From Curtobacterium pusillum (GTDB lineage Bacteria > Actinomycetota > Actinomycetes > Actinomycetales > Microbacteriaceae), in contig NZ_JABMCE010000070.1 of the NCBI RefSeq assembly GCF_013359865.1, forward strand, positions 1 through 64,000: DNA of 64,000 nt, read 5' to 3'. Both the position numbers and the translations under genes were made by a program. Each line of letters opens with the position of its first letter. The stretch's first letter is position 1. Shown in pieces: positions 47,997 to 55,737 of the stretch. The notes below the pieces were generated by a model, which was given only the letters and a program-made list of their open reading frames with translations, was not told the DNA's origin and searched no databases.

Positions 47997-48553
47997 TGGA
48001 CACGGCGCTCTGGGTGATCGGCCGTGGGACGGGTGTCGCCGCGGTCCTGCTCCTGACGCTCACCGTGCTGCTCGGCATCGTCACCCGCGGCGGTCGACCG
48101 CTGCCCGGACTGCCGCGGTTCGCCGTGCAGCTCGTGCACCGCGACGTCGCCCTCACGTCGACCGTCCTCGTCGTCGTGCACGTGGCGTCGCTCCTGCTCG
48201 ACACCGAGGCCGAGCTCCGCCTCGTCGACACCGTCGTCCCGTTCGCCGGCTCGTACCGGTGGTTCTGGCTCGGCCTCGGGACGCTCGCCGTCGACCTGCT
48301 GGTGGTCCTCGTCGTCACGGCGCTGCTCCGGCGCGCGATCGGTCCCCGGGCGTTCCGCGCGGTGCACTGGGTGGCCTACGCCATGTGGCCGGTCGCGATG
48401 GCGCACGCGATCGGCACGGGCACGGACGGCACCTCGGCGTGGTTCCTCGTGATCGCCGGGGTCTGCGCCGCCGCGGTCCTGGGCGCGGTCGTCTGGCGCT
48501 GCACCGCCCGTGTCACCGAGTTCCGCTCGGCCCGTCTGGAGGTCGTCCGATGA
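47996..48553 (+). CDS. Ferric-reductase-like haem membrane protein
   Basis: Predicted 185 aa from ATG 47996 (TGATG overlap with apbE). Five to six hydrophobic helices with paired His: QLVHRDVALTSTVLVVVHVA and the helix AVHWVAYAMWPVAMAHAIG. The spacing suits b-type haem binding as in the ferric reductase/cytochrome b561-like transmembrane domain. It would carry electrons across the membrane between the cytosolic NuoF-like/ferredoxin pair and an external acceptor. It overlaps the next gene by 4 bp. Confidence 0.85.
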   Translation: MDTALWVIGRGTGVAAVLLLTLTVLLGIVTRGGRPLPGLPRFAVQLVHRDVALTSTVLVVVHVASLLLDTEAELRLVDTVVPFAGSYRWFWLGLGTLAVDLLVVLVVTALLRRAIGPRAFRAVHWVAYAMWPVAMAHAIGTGTDGTSAWFLVIAGVCAAAVLGAVVWRCTARVTEFRSARLEVVR

Positions 48554-49833
48554 CCGTCACCGTCCCGCACACCGTCCTCCCGCCGACCGGGACCCAGCGA
48601 CTCCTCGCCGCGGCCGGCCCACGCCTCGACGAGCACGAACGCACGTACGGCGCGCTGCCGGCGATCGGCCCGGGCATCATCGACGAGCTCGGCCTCGCGG
48701 GCGTCGACGGCCGCGGCGGCGCCGGGTTCCCGCTGGCCCGCAAGCTCGCCGTCGTCGCCGCGCAGTCGCACCGGACGCGAGGTCGCCGTGCCCCGATCGT
48801 CATCGGGAACGCAGCCGAGGGGGAGCCCGCGAGCCGCAAGGACGCCGTGCTCCTCGAACGAGCACCGCACCTCGTGCTCGACGGAATCGTCGTCGCCGCG
48901 CTCGCGGTCGGTGCCGCCGAGGCCGTCGTGGTGACCAGCGACCGTCTGGCGGCGCACGTCCACCGGGCGATCGACGAGCGGACCACGCGAGCCGCACGGG
49001 GCGCATCCGCACCCGATCCCGTCGCGATCGACGTCCGGCCACTGCCGCACACCTCGTTCGTGTCCGGCGAGGCCGGAGCGCTCGCGTCCGCCGTCGCCGG
49101 CGGCAGGGGTCTCCCCGAGGACCGCATCGTCCGACTCGCCGAACGCGGGCCGAGCGGGTGTCCCACGCTCGTCTCGAACGTCGAGACGCTGGCGCAGGCG
49201 GCGCTCGTCGCCCGGTACGGAGCGGGGTGGGTGCGGAGCATCGGTAGCGTGACAGCTCCCGGAACGCGCCTCGTGACCGTCAGCGACGTGACCGACCCGT
49301 CGCGGGCAGTGGTGCTGGAGACCGCCGGAGGTGCGCCGCTCGGTGAACTGCTGGGCGCCTCCAGGCTGGACGTCGCCGAGCCGAGACGGACGCGCGCCGT
49401 CCTGGTCGGCGGGTGGGGCGGCACCTGGGTGCCGGCGGCCGCGCTCGACGCGACCCTCGACGTCGAGGGGCTGGCGCCGTGGGGCGCGGCTCCGGGAGCC
49501 GGTGTGCTCGCGGTGCTCGACGACCGGACCTGTCCGATCGTCGTGACCGCGCGGATCGCCGCGGCGCTCGCCGAGGCCTCGGCGGAGCGGTGCGGGCCGT
49601 GCGTGAACGGCCTGCCGCGGATCGCCGAGGTCCTCGCGGTGCTGGCCTCCGGCCGACCGGCGGCCGACCTGGTGGGGGAGGTCCGACGGGTGGCCGCGCT
49701 CGTCGACGGGCGCGGGGCGTGCCACCACCCGGACGGTGTGGCACGGATGGTGCGGAGCGCGATGGGCGTGTTCCGGGACGACGTGCAGGCGCACCTCGGC
49801 GGCCGGTGCCTGCACGCGGGAGGTGCGCGATGA
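48550..49833 (+). CDS. NuoF-like NADH-binding flavoprotein
   Basis: Predicted 427 aa. The Complex I 51-kDa fold is evident: GRGGAGFPLARK (FMN/NAD site), NAAEGEPASRKDAVLLE, then SGEAGALASAVAGGRGLPED and GCPTLVSNVETLAQAAL. The iron-sulfur region keeps ERCGPCVNG and GACHHPDG, but the third Cys of the usual CxxCxxC is Gly, so only three ligands are apparent. There are no other Nuo subunits nearby, so this is a stand-alone NAD(P)H-oxidising module that probably passes electrons to the adjacent ferredoxin and haem protein. Overlaps of 4 bp occur at both ends. Confidence 0.88.
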   Translation: MTVTVPHTVLPPTGTQRLLAAAGPRLDEHERTYGALPAIGPGIIDELGLAGVDGRGGAGFPLARKLAVVAAQSHRTRGRRAPIVIGNAAEGEPASRKDAVLLERAPHLVLDGIVVAALAVGAAEAVVVTSDRLAAHVHRAIDERTTRAARGASAPDPVAIDVRPLPHTSFVSGEAGALASAVAGGRGLPEDRIVRLAERGPSGCPTLVSNVETLAQAALVARYGAGWVRSIGSVTAPGTRLVTVSDVTDPSRAVVLETAGGAPLGELLGASRLDVAEPRRTRAVLVGGWGGTWVPAAALDATLDVEGLAPWGAAPGAGVLAVLDDRTCPIVVTARIAAALAEASAERCGPCVNGLPRIAEVLAVLASGRPAADLVGEVRRVAALVDGRGACHHPDGVARMVRSAMGVFRDDVQAHLGGRCLHAGGAR

Positions 49834-50045
49834 CGGCACTGCACGTCGACTGGACCCGGTGCCGGGGTCGGGGGCTCTGCACGGAGCTCTTCGCGGAGCG
49901 GCTGGCGCGGGACGAGTGGGGCTACCCGATCGCCCGGGACGGCGGTGGGACGCGGGACGTCCCCCTGCGGCCGGAGGAGGTCGCGGCGGCCGCGGACGCA
50001 GCGGCGATGTGCCCGCTGCAGGCGCTGCGGCTGGTGGAGCGCTGA
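49830..50045 (+). CDS. Ferredoxin ([3Fe-4S]-like)
   Basis: Predicted 71 aa. Cys pattern TRCRGRGLCTE followed by AMCPLQAL, i.e. CxxxxxC plus CP, as in P450-associated single-cluster ferredoxins. It starts on the NuoF-like stop (ATGA) and closes the redox operon. The likely role is one-electron transfer between the NuoF-like protein and the haem membrane protein. Confidence 0.88.
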   Translation: MTALHVDWTRCRGRGLCTELFAERLARDEWGYPIARDGGGTRDVPLRPEEVAAAADAAAMCPLQALRLVER

Positions 50046-50093
50046 CGGTCGGCCGCTGCGCCGACGGCCGGGTGCTGCGCCGCGCGCTCCCGC

Positions 50094-51275
50094 TCAGTAC
50101 CAGTGCGGGTTGACGCTCATCTCGTGGTTCCACGCGCCGCACGGGGAGCCGTAGGCGCTCTTGATGTACGCGAGTCCCCAGTTGATCTGCGTCGCGGCGT
50201 TCGTCCGCCAGTCGGCGCCGGCGGCGGACATCTTCTCCGCGGGGAGCGACTGCGGGATCCCGTACGCACCGCTCGACGCGTTCAGGGCGTTCGCCCGCCA
50301 GCCGGACTCCTGCGTCCACAGCGACACGAGGCACGAGAACTGGTCGGACCCCCAGCCGTAGGCGCCGATCGCGCTCCGGGCGTAGGCCTGCGCGCCGGCG
50401 GGGTCGACCACGACGCCGCCCGTGCTCGGGTAGGACGTGCCTCCGCTGCTGGTGTTCCCGCTCGGGGTGGCGGCGGCCGCGGCTGCAGCGGCGGCCTGTC
50501 GCTTCCGCAGCTGCTCCGCCTTCTGTGCGGCGACCCGCTGGCCGAGCTGGTAGCGCTCCTCGGTCTTCGCCGTCGTGTCCTTGAGCGAGGCGAGCTGTGC
50601 GTACAGCTCGTCGCTGTGCTCCTGCGTGTCCTCGACCGCGGCGTTCGCCGCCGCCTCGGCGTCCTTCGCGGCGCTGGCCTTCGTCTCGGCCGCGTCCGCG
50701 AGGTCCGCGCGTTCGGCCTCGGCGCGGGTCGCCTGGTCGTGGAGGGACGACGCGGTCTTCGCCGCCACGGACGCGTCGTCCATGACGCCCGCCCACGTCG
50801 ACGAGAGCTGGTCGAGCGCGCCGAGCTGGTACAGCAGCTGGTCGGGGTTCTTCGCCGTCGCGATGCGCGAGGTCATCTGGCTGGAGCTGCCGTCGCGGTA
50901 CAGGTTCGCGGCGAGCTGTCCGGCGCGCTGCTGCGCGCGGTCGGCGGTCTTCGCCGCCTGCTCCGCCTGGGCCTGGAGGCTCGTGGCGGCCTGGGTGGCG
51001 GAGGCCAGCTCCGCCTCGGCCCGGTCCGCCTTCTCCGAGGCGTCGAGCGCCGCCTTCGACTTGGCCGCGGCGGCGGCCTGAGCCGCCTCGAGCGCAGCCT
51101 GCACCCGCGCGATCTCGGTCTTCTTGGTCTGCTCGTTCCCCTTCGCGCGCTGCACGTCCTGCCAGCTCGGGTACTCCGTCGCGTTCGCCGGTACTGCGGT
51201 GACGACGGGGGCGACGAGCGCGCCGACGACCACGGCGGCCGCGACGAACAAGCCCCGGGAGGGGGTGAGGCGCAT
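50094..51275 (-). CDS. Secreted coiled-coil protein with lytic-transglycosylase-like C-terminus
   Basis: Predicted 393 aa. Sec signal peptide (GLFVAAAVVVGALVAPVVTA, cleavage near AVPANATE), a long Ala/Glu/Lys coiled coil (about 40-270), a Ser/Gly linker, then a 100-residue C-terminal domain with SLWTQESGWRANALNASSGA and YGIPQSLPAEKM, resembling SLT/Rpf-like peptidoglycan-cleaving domains (catalytic Glu in TQESGW). The coiled coil resembles cell-wall hydrolase regulators such as RipA-type proteins. It is divergent from pnp, with TAGCCT 6 nt before the start. Confidence 0.87.
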   Translation of the reverse strand: MRLTPSRGLFVAAAVVVGALVAPVVTAVPANATEYPSWQDVQRAKGNEQTKKTEIARVQAALEAAQAAAAAKSKAALDASEKADRAEAELASATQAATSLQAQAEQAAKTADRAQQRAGQLAANLYRDGSSSQMTSRIATAKNPDQLLYQLGALDQLSSTWAGVMDDASVAAKTASSLHDQATRAEAERADLADAAETKASAAKDAEAAANAAVEDTQEHSDELYAQLASLKDTTAKTEERYQLGQRVAAQKAEQLRKRQAAAAAAAAATPSGNTSSGGTSYPSTGGVVVDPAGAQAYARSAIGAYGWGSDQFSCLVSLWTQESGWRANALNASSGAYGIPQSLPAEKMSAAGADWRTNAATQINWGLAYIKSAYGSPCGAWNHEMSVNPHWY

Positions 51276-51281
51276 GACAGC

Positions 51282-51287
51282 AGGCTA
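51282..51287 (-). promoter_or_regulatory. Leaderless -10 for the secreted transglycosylase-like gene
   Basis: TAGCCT on the minus strand, 6 nt before ATG 51275. Confidence 0.6.
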
Positions 51288-51340
51288 TCGAGGACACGCC
51301 CGTTCGCCGAGAGCCTCGCCGCTGATTCGCTGTGGACTGG

Positions 51341-51553
51341 TAAAGTCCATCCCGTCCGGGGACCGTTTCCCCGGGCGTCAGACAAACACTGCGCAGGCCG
51401 GGCACGGAGCTGGTCATCGGTGGTGGCTCGCGGGCCGGACGGTTTCCCGAGTGCTTCTACTGCTGGCCAGACATGCGTCCCGATCCCTTCGGCGCGCACG
51501 CACCATCGGGTGCCGTCGCCCCAGCCTGCCGAACACATCAAGGAGGCACCCTT
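51341..51553 (+). promoter_or_regulatory. pnp promoter and long 5' leader
   Basis: TAAAGT (51341-51346) is a plausible -10, leaving a leader of about 200 nt. It contains GGGGACCGTTTCCCC (51359-51373), a short perfect hairpin, and ends in AGGAGG (51541-51546), 7 nt before the TTG start. Leader hairpins are used for PNPase/RNase III autocontrol in other bacteria; here this is inference. Confidence 0.5.
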
Positions 51554-53827
51554 TTGGAGGGTCCCGAGATCAAGTTCGCCGAGGCCGTCATCGACAACGG
51601 CAAGTTCGGCAAGCGCACCGTCCGGTTCGAGACCGGTCGGCTCGCACAGCAGGCGCAGGGCGCGGTCGCCGCGTACCTCGACGAGGAGACCATGCTCCTC
51701 TCGGCCACCAGCGCCGGCAAGCACCCGCGTGAAGGATTCGACTTCTTCCCGCTGACCGTCGACGTCGAGGAGCGCTCGTACGCCGCCGGCAAGATCCCCG
51801 GTTCGTTCTTCCGCCGCGAAGGACGTCCCAGCACCGAGGCGATCCTCGTCTGCCGTCTCATCGACCGGCCGCTGCGTCCGTCGTTCGTCGACGGCCTCCG
51901 CAACGAGGTCCAGATCGTCATCACCGTCCTGAGCATCGCCCCGGACGAGTTCTACGACGCGCTCGCGATCAACGCGGCGTCGGCGTCGACGCAGATCTCC
52001 GGTCTGCCGTTCTCCGGCCCGATCGCCGGTGTGCGCCTCGCGCTCATCGGTGACCAGTGGGTCGCGTTCCCGAAGGCGTCGCAGCTCGCCGAGGCCGTCT
52101 TCGACCTCACCGTCGCCGGCCGTGTCGTCACGGACGAGGCGGGCAACGAGGACGTCGCGATCATGATGGTCGAGGCGGAGGCCACCGAGCGCAGCTGGGA
52201 CCTCATCCAGGGCGGCGCCACGAAGCCCGACGAGGCCATCGTCGCGCAGGGCCTCGAGGCGGCGAAGCCGTTCCTCAAGTCCCTCGTCGAGGCCCAGGCC
52301 AAGCTCGCCGCGCAGTCGGCGAAGGAGATCCAGGACTACCCGGTCTTCCCGCCCTACGCGCCCGAGGTCTACGCGGCCGTCGAGTCGCTCGCCCTGACCG
52401 AGCTCGGCGACGTCTACAAGATCGCCGGCAAGCTCGAGCGTCAGGACGCCGACGACGCCCTCAAGGCCCGCGTCAAGGCCGCCATCGCCGAGCAGGTCAC
52501 CGCGGGCACGCTGCCCGAGGTCGCCAACAGCCAGGTCAGCGCCGCGTACAAGTCGGTCACGAAGAAGGTCGTCCGCGGCCGCATCCTGACCGAGCAGGTC
52601 CGCATGGACGGTCGCGGCCTCGCCGACATCCGCCCGCTCGACGCCGAGGTCGCCGTGATCCCGCGCGTCCACGGTTCGGCGATCTTCCAGCGCGGCGAGA
52701 CGCAGATCCTCGGCGTCACCACGCTGAACATGCTCAAGATGGAGCAGCAGATCGACTCGCTTTCGCCCGTCACGAAGAAGCGCTACCTCCACCACTACAA
52801 CTTCCCGCCGTACTCGACGGGCGAGACCGGTCGTGTGGGTTCGCCGAAGCGTCGCGAGATCGGCCACGGCTTCCTCGCCGAGCGCGCGCTCGTGCCGGTG
52901 CTGCCGTCGCGCGAGGAGTTCCCCTACGCCATCCGTCAGGTGTCCGAGGCCCTCGGCTCCAACGGTTCGACGTCGATGGGCTCCGTCTGCGCCTCGACCC
53001 TGTCGCTGCTCAACGCCGGTGTGCCGCTGCGCGCCCCGGTCGCGGGCATCGCGATGGGCCTCGTGTCCGACACCGTCGAGGGGCAGACCCGCTACGCGGC
53101 GCTGACCGACATCCTCGGTGCCGAGGACGCCCTCGGCGACATGGACTTCAAGGTCGCCGGCACCTCGGACTTCGTCACGGCCATCCAGCTGGACACGAAG
53201 CTCGACGGCATCCCCTCGTCGGTCCTCGACGCCGCCCTCAAGCAGGCCAAGGAAGCGCGCTCCGCGATCCTCGGCGTGCTGACCGAGGCGATCGACGCCC
53301 CTGACGAGATGGCCGACACCGCGCCGCGCGTCATCTCGGTGCAGATCCCCGTCGACAAGATCGGCGAGCTGATCGGCCCGAAGGGCAAGACGATCAACGG
53401 GATCCAGGACGAGACCGGCGCCGACATCTCGATCGAGGACGACGGCACCGTGTACATCGGCGCCGTCGACGGTCCGTCGGCCGAGGCCGCCCGCGCCCAG
53501 GTCAACGCGATCGCGAACCCGACGAACCCGGAGATCGGGGACCAGTTCCTCGGCACGGTCGTCAAGATCGCGACGTTCGGCGCCTTCGTGTCGCTCCTCC
53601 CGGGTCGCGACGGACTGCTCCACGTCTCCGAGGTGCGCAAGCTCGCCGGCGGCAAGCGGGTCGAGAACGTCGAGGACGTCCTCGGCGTCGGCCAGAAGGT
53701 CCTCGTCGAGGTCACCAAGGTCGACGACCGCGGCAAGCTGTCGCTCGCGCCGGTCGTCGCCGACGAGGTGGACACCGAGGGTCGCGAAGGCCACGAGAAG
53801 CACAACGAGGACCCGGCCGAGGGCTGA
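51554..53827 (+). CDS. pnp: Polyribonucleotide nucleotidyltransferase
   Basis: Predicted 757 aa from TTG 51554, fixed by AGGAGG at 7-nt spacing and by the conserved N-terminus [18 protein letters not shown]. Two RNase PH domains (catalytic side in the second: [38 protein letters not shown]) flank an alpha-helical region; a KH domain ([18 protein letters not shown]) and an S1 domain ([20 protein letters not shown]) follow. It degrades RNA 3'-5' phosphorolytically and can add tails. A terminator follows directly. Confidence 0.97.
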   Translation: MEGPEIKFAEAVIDNGKFGKRTVRFETGRLAQQAQGAVAAYLDEETMLLSATSAGKHPREGFDFFPLTVDVEERSYAAGKIPGSFFRREGRPSTEAILVCRLIDRPLRPSFVDGLRNEVQIVITVLSIAPDEFYDALAINAASASTQISGLPFSGPIAGVRLALIGDQWVAFPKASQLAEAVFDLTVAGRVVTDEAGNEDVAIMMVEAEATERSWDLIQGGATKPDEAIVAQGLEAAKPFLKSLVEAQAKLAAQSAKEIQDYPVFPPYAPEVYAAVESLALTELGDVYKIAGKLERQDADDALKARVKAAIAEQVTAGTLPEVANSQVSAAYKSVTKKVVRGRILTEQVRMDGRGLADIRPLDAEVAVIPRVHGSAIFQRGETQILGVTTLNMLKMEQQIDSLSPVTKKRYLHHYNFPPYSTGETGRVGSPKRREIGHGFLAERALVPVLPSREEFPYAIRQVSEALGSNGSTSMGSVCASTLSLLNAGVPLRAPVAGIAMGLVSDTVEGQTRYAALTDILGAEDALGDMDFKVAGTSDFVTAIQLDTKLDGIPSSVLDAALKQAKEARSAILGVLTEAIDAPDEMADTAPRVISVQIPVDKIGELIGPKGKTINGIQDETGADISIEDDGTVYIGAVDGPSAEAARAQVNAIANPTNPEIGDQFLGTVVKIATFGAFVSLLPGRDGLLHVSEVRKLAGGKRVENVEDVLGVGQKVLVEVTKVDDRGKLSLAPVVADEVDTEGREGHEKHNEDPAEG

Positions 53828-53847
53828 TCCCTCCCGCGTCCGTGCAC

Positions 53848-53883
53848 GAACGGCCGCCGCTCCCTCGGGAGTGGCGGCCGTTC
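53848..53883 (+). terminator. Intrinsic terminator of pnp
   Basis: GAACGGCCGCCGCTCC (53848-53863) pairs with 53868-53883 (one G-U pair) around a 4-nt loop; GCCGTTCC follows. Confidence 0.85.
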
Positions 53884-53913
53884 GCCGTTCCGGGCTCGGA
53901 CGACGGGTCGACG

Positions 53914-54441
53914 TCAGGCGGCGGGCGTCTCCTGCGTGCCGACGAGCTGCGCGCGGCCGAGGATGTGCTCGCGGAGCAGGAAGCCCACCACCGCGGGCGT
54001 CGCGTCCGCCGGAGCCTCGAGGACCGGGACGTCGAGGGCGCTCAGCGTGAAGAAGTACCGGTGCGGGCCGTGCCCGGCGGGCGGAGCGGCGCCGAGGTAC
54101 GTGTCGGTGCCGAACTCGTTGCGGCGGCGGAGGGCCTCGGCCGGCAGGAGCGCGTCGTCAGTCCCGGCGCCGGCGGGCAGCGAGCCGACGGACGCCGGGA
54201 TGTCCGTGAGGCTCCAGTGCCAGAAGCCGGAGCCGGTCGGGGCATCGGGGTCGTACACCGTGAGCACGTAGCTCTGCGTGCCCTCGGGCGCGCCGGACCA
54301 CTCGAGCGCGGGGGATCGGTCCTCGCCGCCGGCATCGGTGCCCCGGGCGGACGTCGGGAGCACGTCGCCGTCGGCGAAGTCCGGGCTGGTCAGGGTGAAT
54401 GCGGGGACCTCGGGGAGGTTCCAGTTGGGGTCGTTGGCCAT
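53914..54441 (-). CDS. YbhB/YbcL-type PEBP (Raf-kinase-inhibitor-like) protein
   Basis: Predicted 175 aa from ATG 54441. PEBP signatures: RSPALEWSGAPEGTQSYVLT, the ligand-site DPDAPTGSGFWHWSLTDIP, GAAPPAGHGPHRYFFTLSAL. No signal peptide, so cytosolic. Bacterial members have no settled function. TTGGCT with 6-nt spacing precedes the start. The gap upstream contains only repeats. Confidence 0.9.
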   Translation of the reverse strand: MANDPNWNLPEVPAFTLTSPDFADGDVLPTSARGTDAGGEDRSPALEWSGAPEGTQSYVLTVYDPDAPTGSGFWHWSLTDIPASVGSLPAGAGTDDALLPAEALRRRNEFGTDTYLGAAPPAGHGPHRYFFTLSALDVPVLEAPADATPAVVGFLLREHILGRAQLVGTQETPAA

Positions 54442-54447
54442 GCGCCC

Positions 54448-54453
54448 AGCCAA
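54448..54453 (-). promoter_or_regulatory. Leaderless -10-like hexamer for the PEBP gene
   Basis: TTGGCT on the minus strand, 6 nt before ATG 54441. Confidence 0.4.
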
Positions 54454-54460
54454 CACCCGT

Positions 54461-54493
54461 GGGCTCGGTTCGGGCTCGGTTCGGGCTCGGTGC
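54461..54493. repeat. 11-bp tandem repeat, three units
   Basis: GGGCTCGGTTC at 54461-54471 and 54472-54482, and GGGCTCGGTGC at 54483-54493, running into the left end of family B copy 3. Confidence 0.88.
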
Positions 54494-54586
54494 GCGAAAG
54501 CGACAGCCGTGCGCGGAGCCGCTCGGTCTGTGCCGGCGCGCCGACAGATGCACGCGGGGTTCCCGCGGCAGACCGTCGCTTTCGCG
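54492..54586. repeat. Family B element, copy 3
   Basis: Left end GCGCGAAAGCGACAG (54492-54506), right end CCGTCGCTTTCGCG (54573-54586). The internal segment near 54542-54572 resembles copy 4. Confidence 0.78.
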
Positions 54587-54680
54587 GGTGGGCCAGCGAG
54601 GGCGGGCCTGCCGGCGGACGTGCCGACCGGCGGACCGGCGGACGTGCGGACGGGCGGACCCGCGGACGTGCGGACGCCGC

Positions 54681-54722
54681 GGACTGGAGGCGCGGTGCGG
54701 GGCCGGCCCGTGCCTCCCGGCC
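54681..54722. repeat. Family A hairpin, degenerate copy 7
   Basis: GGACTGGAGGCGCGG (54681-54695) with a mismatched right arm CCCGTGCCTCCCGGCC, lying between family B copies 3 and 4. Confidence 0.65.
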
Positions 54723-54730
54723 CACAGACG

Positions 54731-54824
54731 GTCGCGAAGGCGACGCGTGCCCGCGAAGTGGTCGCGTCGGTGCTGCGTGAGCGACAGAAGTGCGTGGGGC
54801 TCCGGCGGCAGCCTGTCGCTTTCG
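54731..54824. repeat. Family B element, copy 4
   Basis: Left-type GTCGCGAAGGCGAC (54731-54744), internal GAGCGACAGAAGTGCGTGGG, right CTGTCGCTTTCG (54813-54824). It is aligned with copy 3 over its right half and ends 15 bp from the tetR stop. Confidence 0.75.
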
Positions 54825-54839
54825 GGGAGGCGGCGCGCG

Positions 54840-55488
54840 TCAGGCGGCGAGCACGCGCTCGACGACGCGGCCGAGGGCAGCCGTCGCCGCGATCGCGTCA
54901 CCGGCGTAGGCGCCGGACATCGCGCCGTCGCGGGCGAGCATGAGCTCGTCCGCGCCGTCGCCCGGCAGGGCGTGTCCGGCGTCCTGCAGCAGGTCGGCCA
55001 GACGTCCCGTGTACCAGTCGCGGTGCATGGCGACGACCTCGCGCACGGGGTCGCGCGGGTCGTGGTACTCGGCGGCGGCGTTGAGGAACGCGCAGCCGCG
55101 GAACTCCGGCTCGTTCACCTCGTCGGTGAGGGCGGCGACCCAGGCGCGGACGGCATCGTCGGGAGAACCGGCGTCCGCGATGAGCTGCTCCATCCGCTGC
55201 TGCACGCGCTCGTGCTGCGTCCGGATGTAGGCGAGGATCAGGTTGTCCTTCGAGCCGTAGTGCTTGTAGAACGTCGCCTTCGTGACGCTGGCCTCGGAGA
55301 TGAGGCGGTCGACGCCGACGCCGTGGATGCCCTCCTCGTAGAAGAGGCGTGTCGCCGTCTCGAGGACACGGACCTTCGCGCCGCCGGAGCGGGGAGTCGG
55401 GGGGGACGCTCGACCCGTCCGGCGACGCGAGGTTCGTGCTCGGGCCAAGGAGACGCTGGACGGCCGGTTGGGGGGAATCGACCGTCAC
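54840..55488 (-). CDS. TetR-family regulator, N-terminus apparently frameshifted at a G7 run
   Basis: The TetR frame is open from TTG 55448 to the stop at 54840 (202 aa): HTH region ETATRLFYEEGIHGVGVDRL and VTKATFYKHYGSKDNLILAY, then an all-helical ligand domain. However, the only well-placed ribosome-binding site (AAGGAG, 55496-55501) is 7 nt before GTG 55488 in a different frame (VTVDSPQPAVQRLLG). The two frames would join if the run of seven G at 55399-55405 had six. So either the assembly has one extra base, the gene is phase-variable or inactive, or a TTG start at 55448 is used. The regulator is divergent from the M16 peptidase gene. Confidence 0.8.
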
Positions 55489-55567
55489 AGCGTGGCTCCT
55501 TGGACTCATCGGCTCCGCGGCTGAGCGGGGGGACTCGTACGCCGCGCAGGACTGATGTCCCGAGCCA

Positions 55568-55600
55568 CCGGATCGGGATCTAGGGGGGCTTCCGATCCGG
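55568..55600. promoter_or_regulatory. 9-bp inverted repeat in the tetR/M16 gap
   Basis: CCGGATCGG (55568-55576) and CCGATCCGG (55592-55600), perfect arms 15 nt apart, in the tetR 5' region. Could be a leader hairpin or an operator. Confidence 0.45.
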
Positions 55601-55617
55601 TAGAAGTACTGTACCAC

Positions 55618-55653
55618 AAGGAGGACAGACAGACGAGTCTTTCTATCCTCCTT
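55618..55653. promoter_or_regulatory. 36-bp palindrome, candidate TetR operator
   Basis: AAGGAGGA (55618-55625) pairs with TCCTCCTT (55646-55653), centred exactly on AGACGAGTCT (55631-55640); 15 of 18 half-site positions match. A possible tetR -10 (TACAGT, minus strand 55613-55608) would place its -35 inside this palindrome, suggesting autoregulation. Confidence 0.55.
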
Positions 55654-55723
55654 CGATGTACCCCACTTCGAGTGACATCGTGAGCGGCTGTGGAAACTGG
55701 GCGGTCGTGCGAAGGGAGATCAG

Positions 55724-55729
55724 TAGGCT
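55724..55729 (+). promoter_or_regulatory. Leaderless -10 for the M16 peptidase gene
   Basis: TAGGCT, 8 nt before ATG 55738. Confidence 0.5.
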
Positions 55730-55737
55730 CGTCTGCG

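Larger units (their letters stand above)
54442..54839. other. Repeat cluster between the PEBP and TetR genes, no gene seen
   Basis: This 398-bp region holds an 11-bp tandem repeat, two family B elements and a degenerate family A hairpin. Frames across it are Arg/Ala-rich shadows. It is the densest repeat cluster in the window. Confidence 0.75.

Noticed and set aside
51473-51553. ATG start for pnp at 51473
   Set aside because: The added 27 residues are not PNPase-like and lack a ribosome-binding site, while AGGAGG fits TTG 51554.
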